A stretch of DNA of 7,467 nt from Betaproteobacteria bacterium. GTDB taxonomy: Bacteria; Pseudomonadota; Gammaproteobacteria; Burkholderiales; Rhodocyclaceae. Below, one piece after another: positions 6,832 to 7,467 of this stretch (positions within the stretch are counted from its first letter, which is position 1; each line of letters opens with the position of its first letter). The stretch lies in contig JAGWUW010000124.1 in assembly GCA_028868235.1 (NCBI GenBank), positions 1 to 7,467 of the forward strand, given 5' to 3'. The position numbers and the translations under genes were made by a program. The notes under the pieces are model-generated. The model saw only the letters and a program-made list of their open reading frames with translations. It did not search any database and had not been told where the DNA came from.

Positions 6832-7467
6832 TCAACCGGCGGCTAGCGGCGTCGAATCTGCCACGAAGCCACCGCCGAGGGCGCGAATAAGTTGTAGGTT
6901 GGTATCGATTCCCCGCGCCTTGAGGTCGATGCTGATGCGTCGCTGGGCCAGGACGTTGACTTCGGCAGTAAGAACGGTAAGGTAGGTGCCCAGGCCGGCA
7001 CGGTAGCGTTGCAGCGCCAGGTCGAATGCGCCTTCCGCAGCTTCCTGAGCGGCTTGTTGCTCATAGGCCTGGCTTGCGACGGCCTGTCCCGAAGTGATTT
7101 GGTCTGCTACTTCGTGCAGCGCCTCGATCAGGGTAGCGTTGTAGATGGCTACGGCAGCATCGGCATCGGCGCTGATGCCACGTAGATTGGCCCGCAGGCG
7201 CCCGGCATCGAAGATGGGCAGGTGAATTGCGGCGCCGAAACCGGTTTCGCGGCTACCGGCCTTGAACCAATTCCCAAGGCCGATGCTCGAAAAACCGGCC
7301 AGACCGATGAGGTCGATATTGGGGTAGAACTGAGCCTTGGCGCTGTCCACATCGTGGGCTGCTGCCTCAACTCGCCAGCGGGCGGCAGCGAGGTCGGCAC
7401 GGCGGCCGACGAGGTCGGCGGGCAAGGATTTGGGGAGGAACTGAGGGTGTACCGTCGCCAGGGTTGG
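6832..7467 (-). CDS. Outer-membrane efflux channel, NodT/OprM type (3' part only)
   Basis: This is the C-terminal 211 residues of a TolC-like outer-membrane factor. The frame stays open to the window edge, so the start, signal peptide and probable lipoprotein cysteine are missing. Family features in order are LPADLVGRRADLAAARWRVE with an AKAQFYPNIDL stretch (start of the second repeat), HLPIFDAGRLRANLRG, YNATLIEALHEVADQ, RYRAGLGTYLTVLTAEVNV and the terminal LIRALGGGF. These match the second half of NodT/OprM-type proteins. It precedes emrA by 23 bases and is presumably the first or an early gene of the operon. It would supply the exit duct, so the pump need not borrow a shared TolC. A start at TTG 7425 is possible on paper but would cut through a conserved segment. 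Confidence 0.9.
   Translation of the reverse strand, partial: PTLATVHPQFLPKSLPADLVGRRADLAAARWRVEAAAHDVDSAKAQFYPNIDLIGLAGFSSIGLGNWFKAGSRETGFGAAIHLPIFDAGRLRANLRGISADADAAVAIYNATLIEALHEVADQITSGQAVASQAYEQQAAQEAAEGAFDLALQRYRAGLGTYLTVLTAEVNVLAQRRISIDLKARGIDTNLQLIRALGGGFVADSTPLAAG

Noticed and set aside
6809..6835. N-terminal extension of EmrA starting at TTG 6835.
   Set aside because: It would overlap the stop of the preceding gene, whereas ATG 6808 has a good AGAGGA at the right distance.

Overview
The window looks like a chromosomal segment of a Gram-negative proteobacterium, most likely a betaproteobacterium. The protein families suggest this: a periplasm-spanning drug efflux system with its own outer-membrane channel, and a bifunctional PBP1A of proteobacterial type. 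The GC-rich codon use of the large genes fits. I cannot name the genus; a Rhodocyclales-like organism is only a guess.

The right-hand three quarters (about 1429-7467) is compact, GC-rich and entirely on the minus strand. In transcription order, from high to low coordinates, it holds: the 3' part of a NodT/OprM-type outer-membrane efflux gene (cut by the window edge), emrA (HlyD-type adaptor), emrB (14-helix DHA2-family MFS exporter), a 160-base gap with a possible terminator, and a class A penicillin-binding protein gene of PBP1A type (mrcA/ponA). The three efflux genes are 23 and 6 bases apart and look like one operon for a complete inner membrane-periplasm-outer membrane drug pump. The operon's promoter and any regulator would lie beyond base 7467. 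The PBP1A gene follows in the same direction but is probably a separate unit.

The left-hand 1.4 kb is different. It is visibly more AT-rich (20 G+C in the first 60 bases) and sparsely coding, and its genes run on the plus strand. It contains a small unrecognised ORF with a strong internal ribosome-binding site, a gene-poor stretch rich in small inverted repeats, and a small three-helix membrane protein gene whose frame is broken at a run of nine T. This last gene converges on the PBP1A gene. The segment looks like accessory or decaying DNA beside conserved genes.

I found no RNA gene, CRISPR array, insertion sequence or recognisable defence system. The observations most worth a second look are the T9 frameshift in the membrane gene, a nine-base C run in the non-conserved tail of emrA, and the repeat-rich region upstream of the membrane gene.
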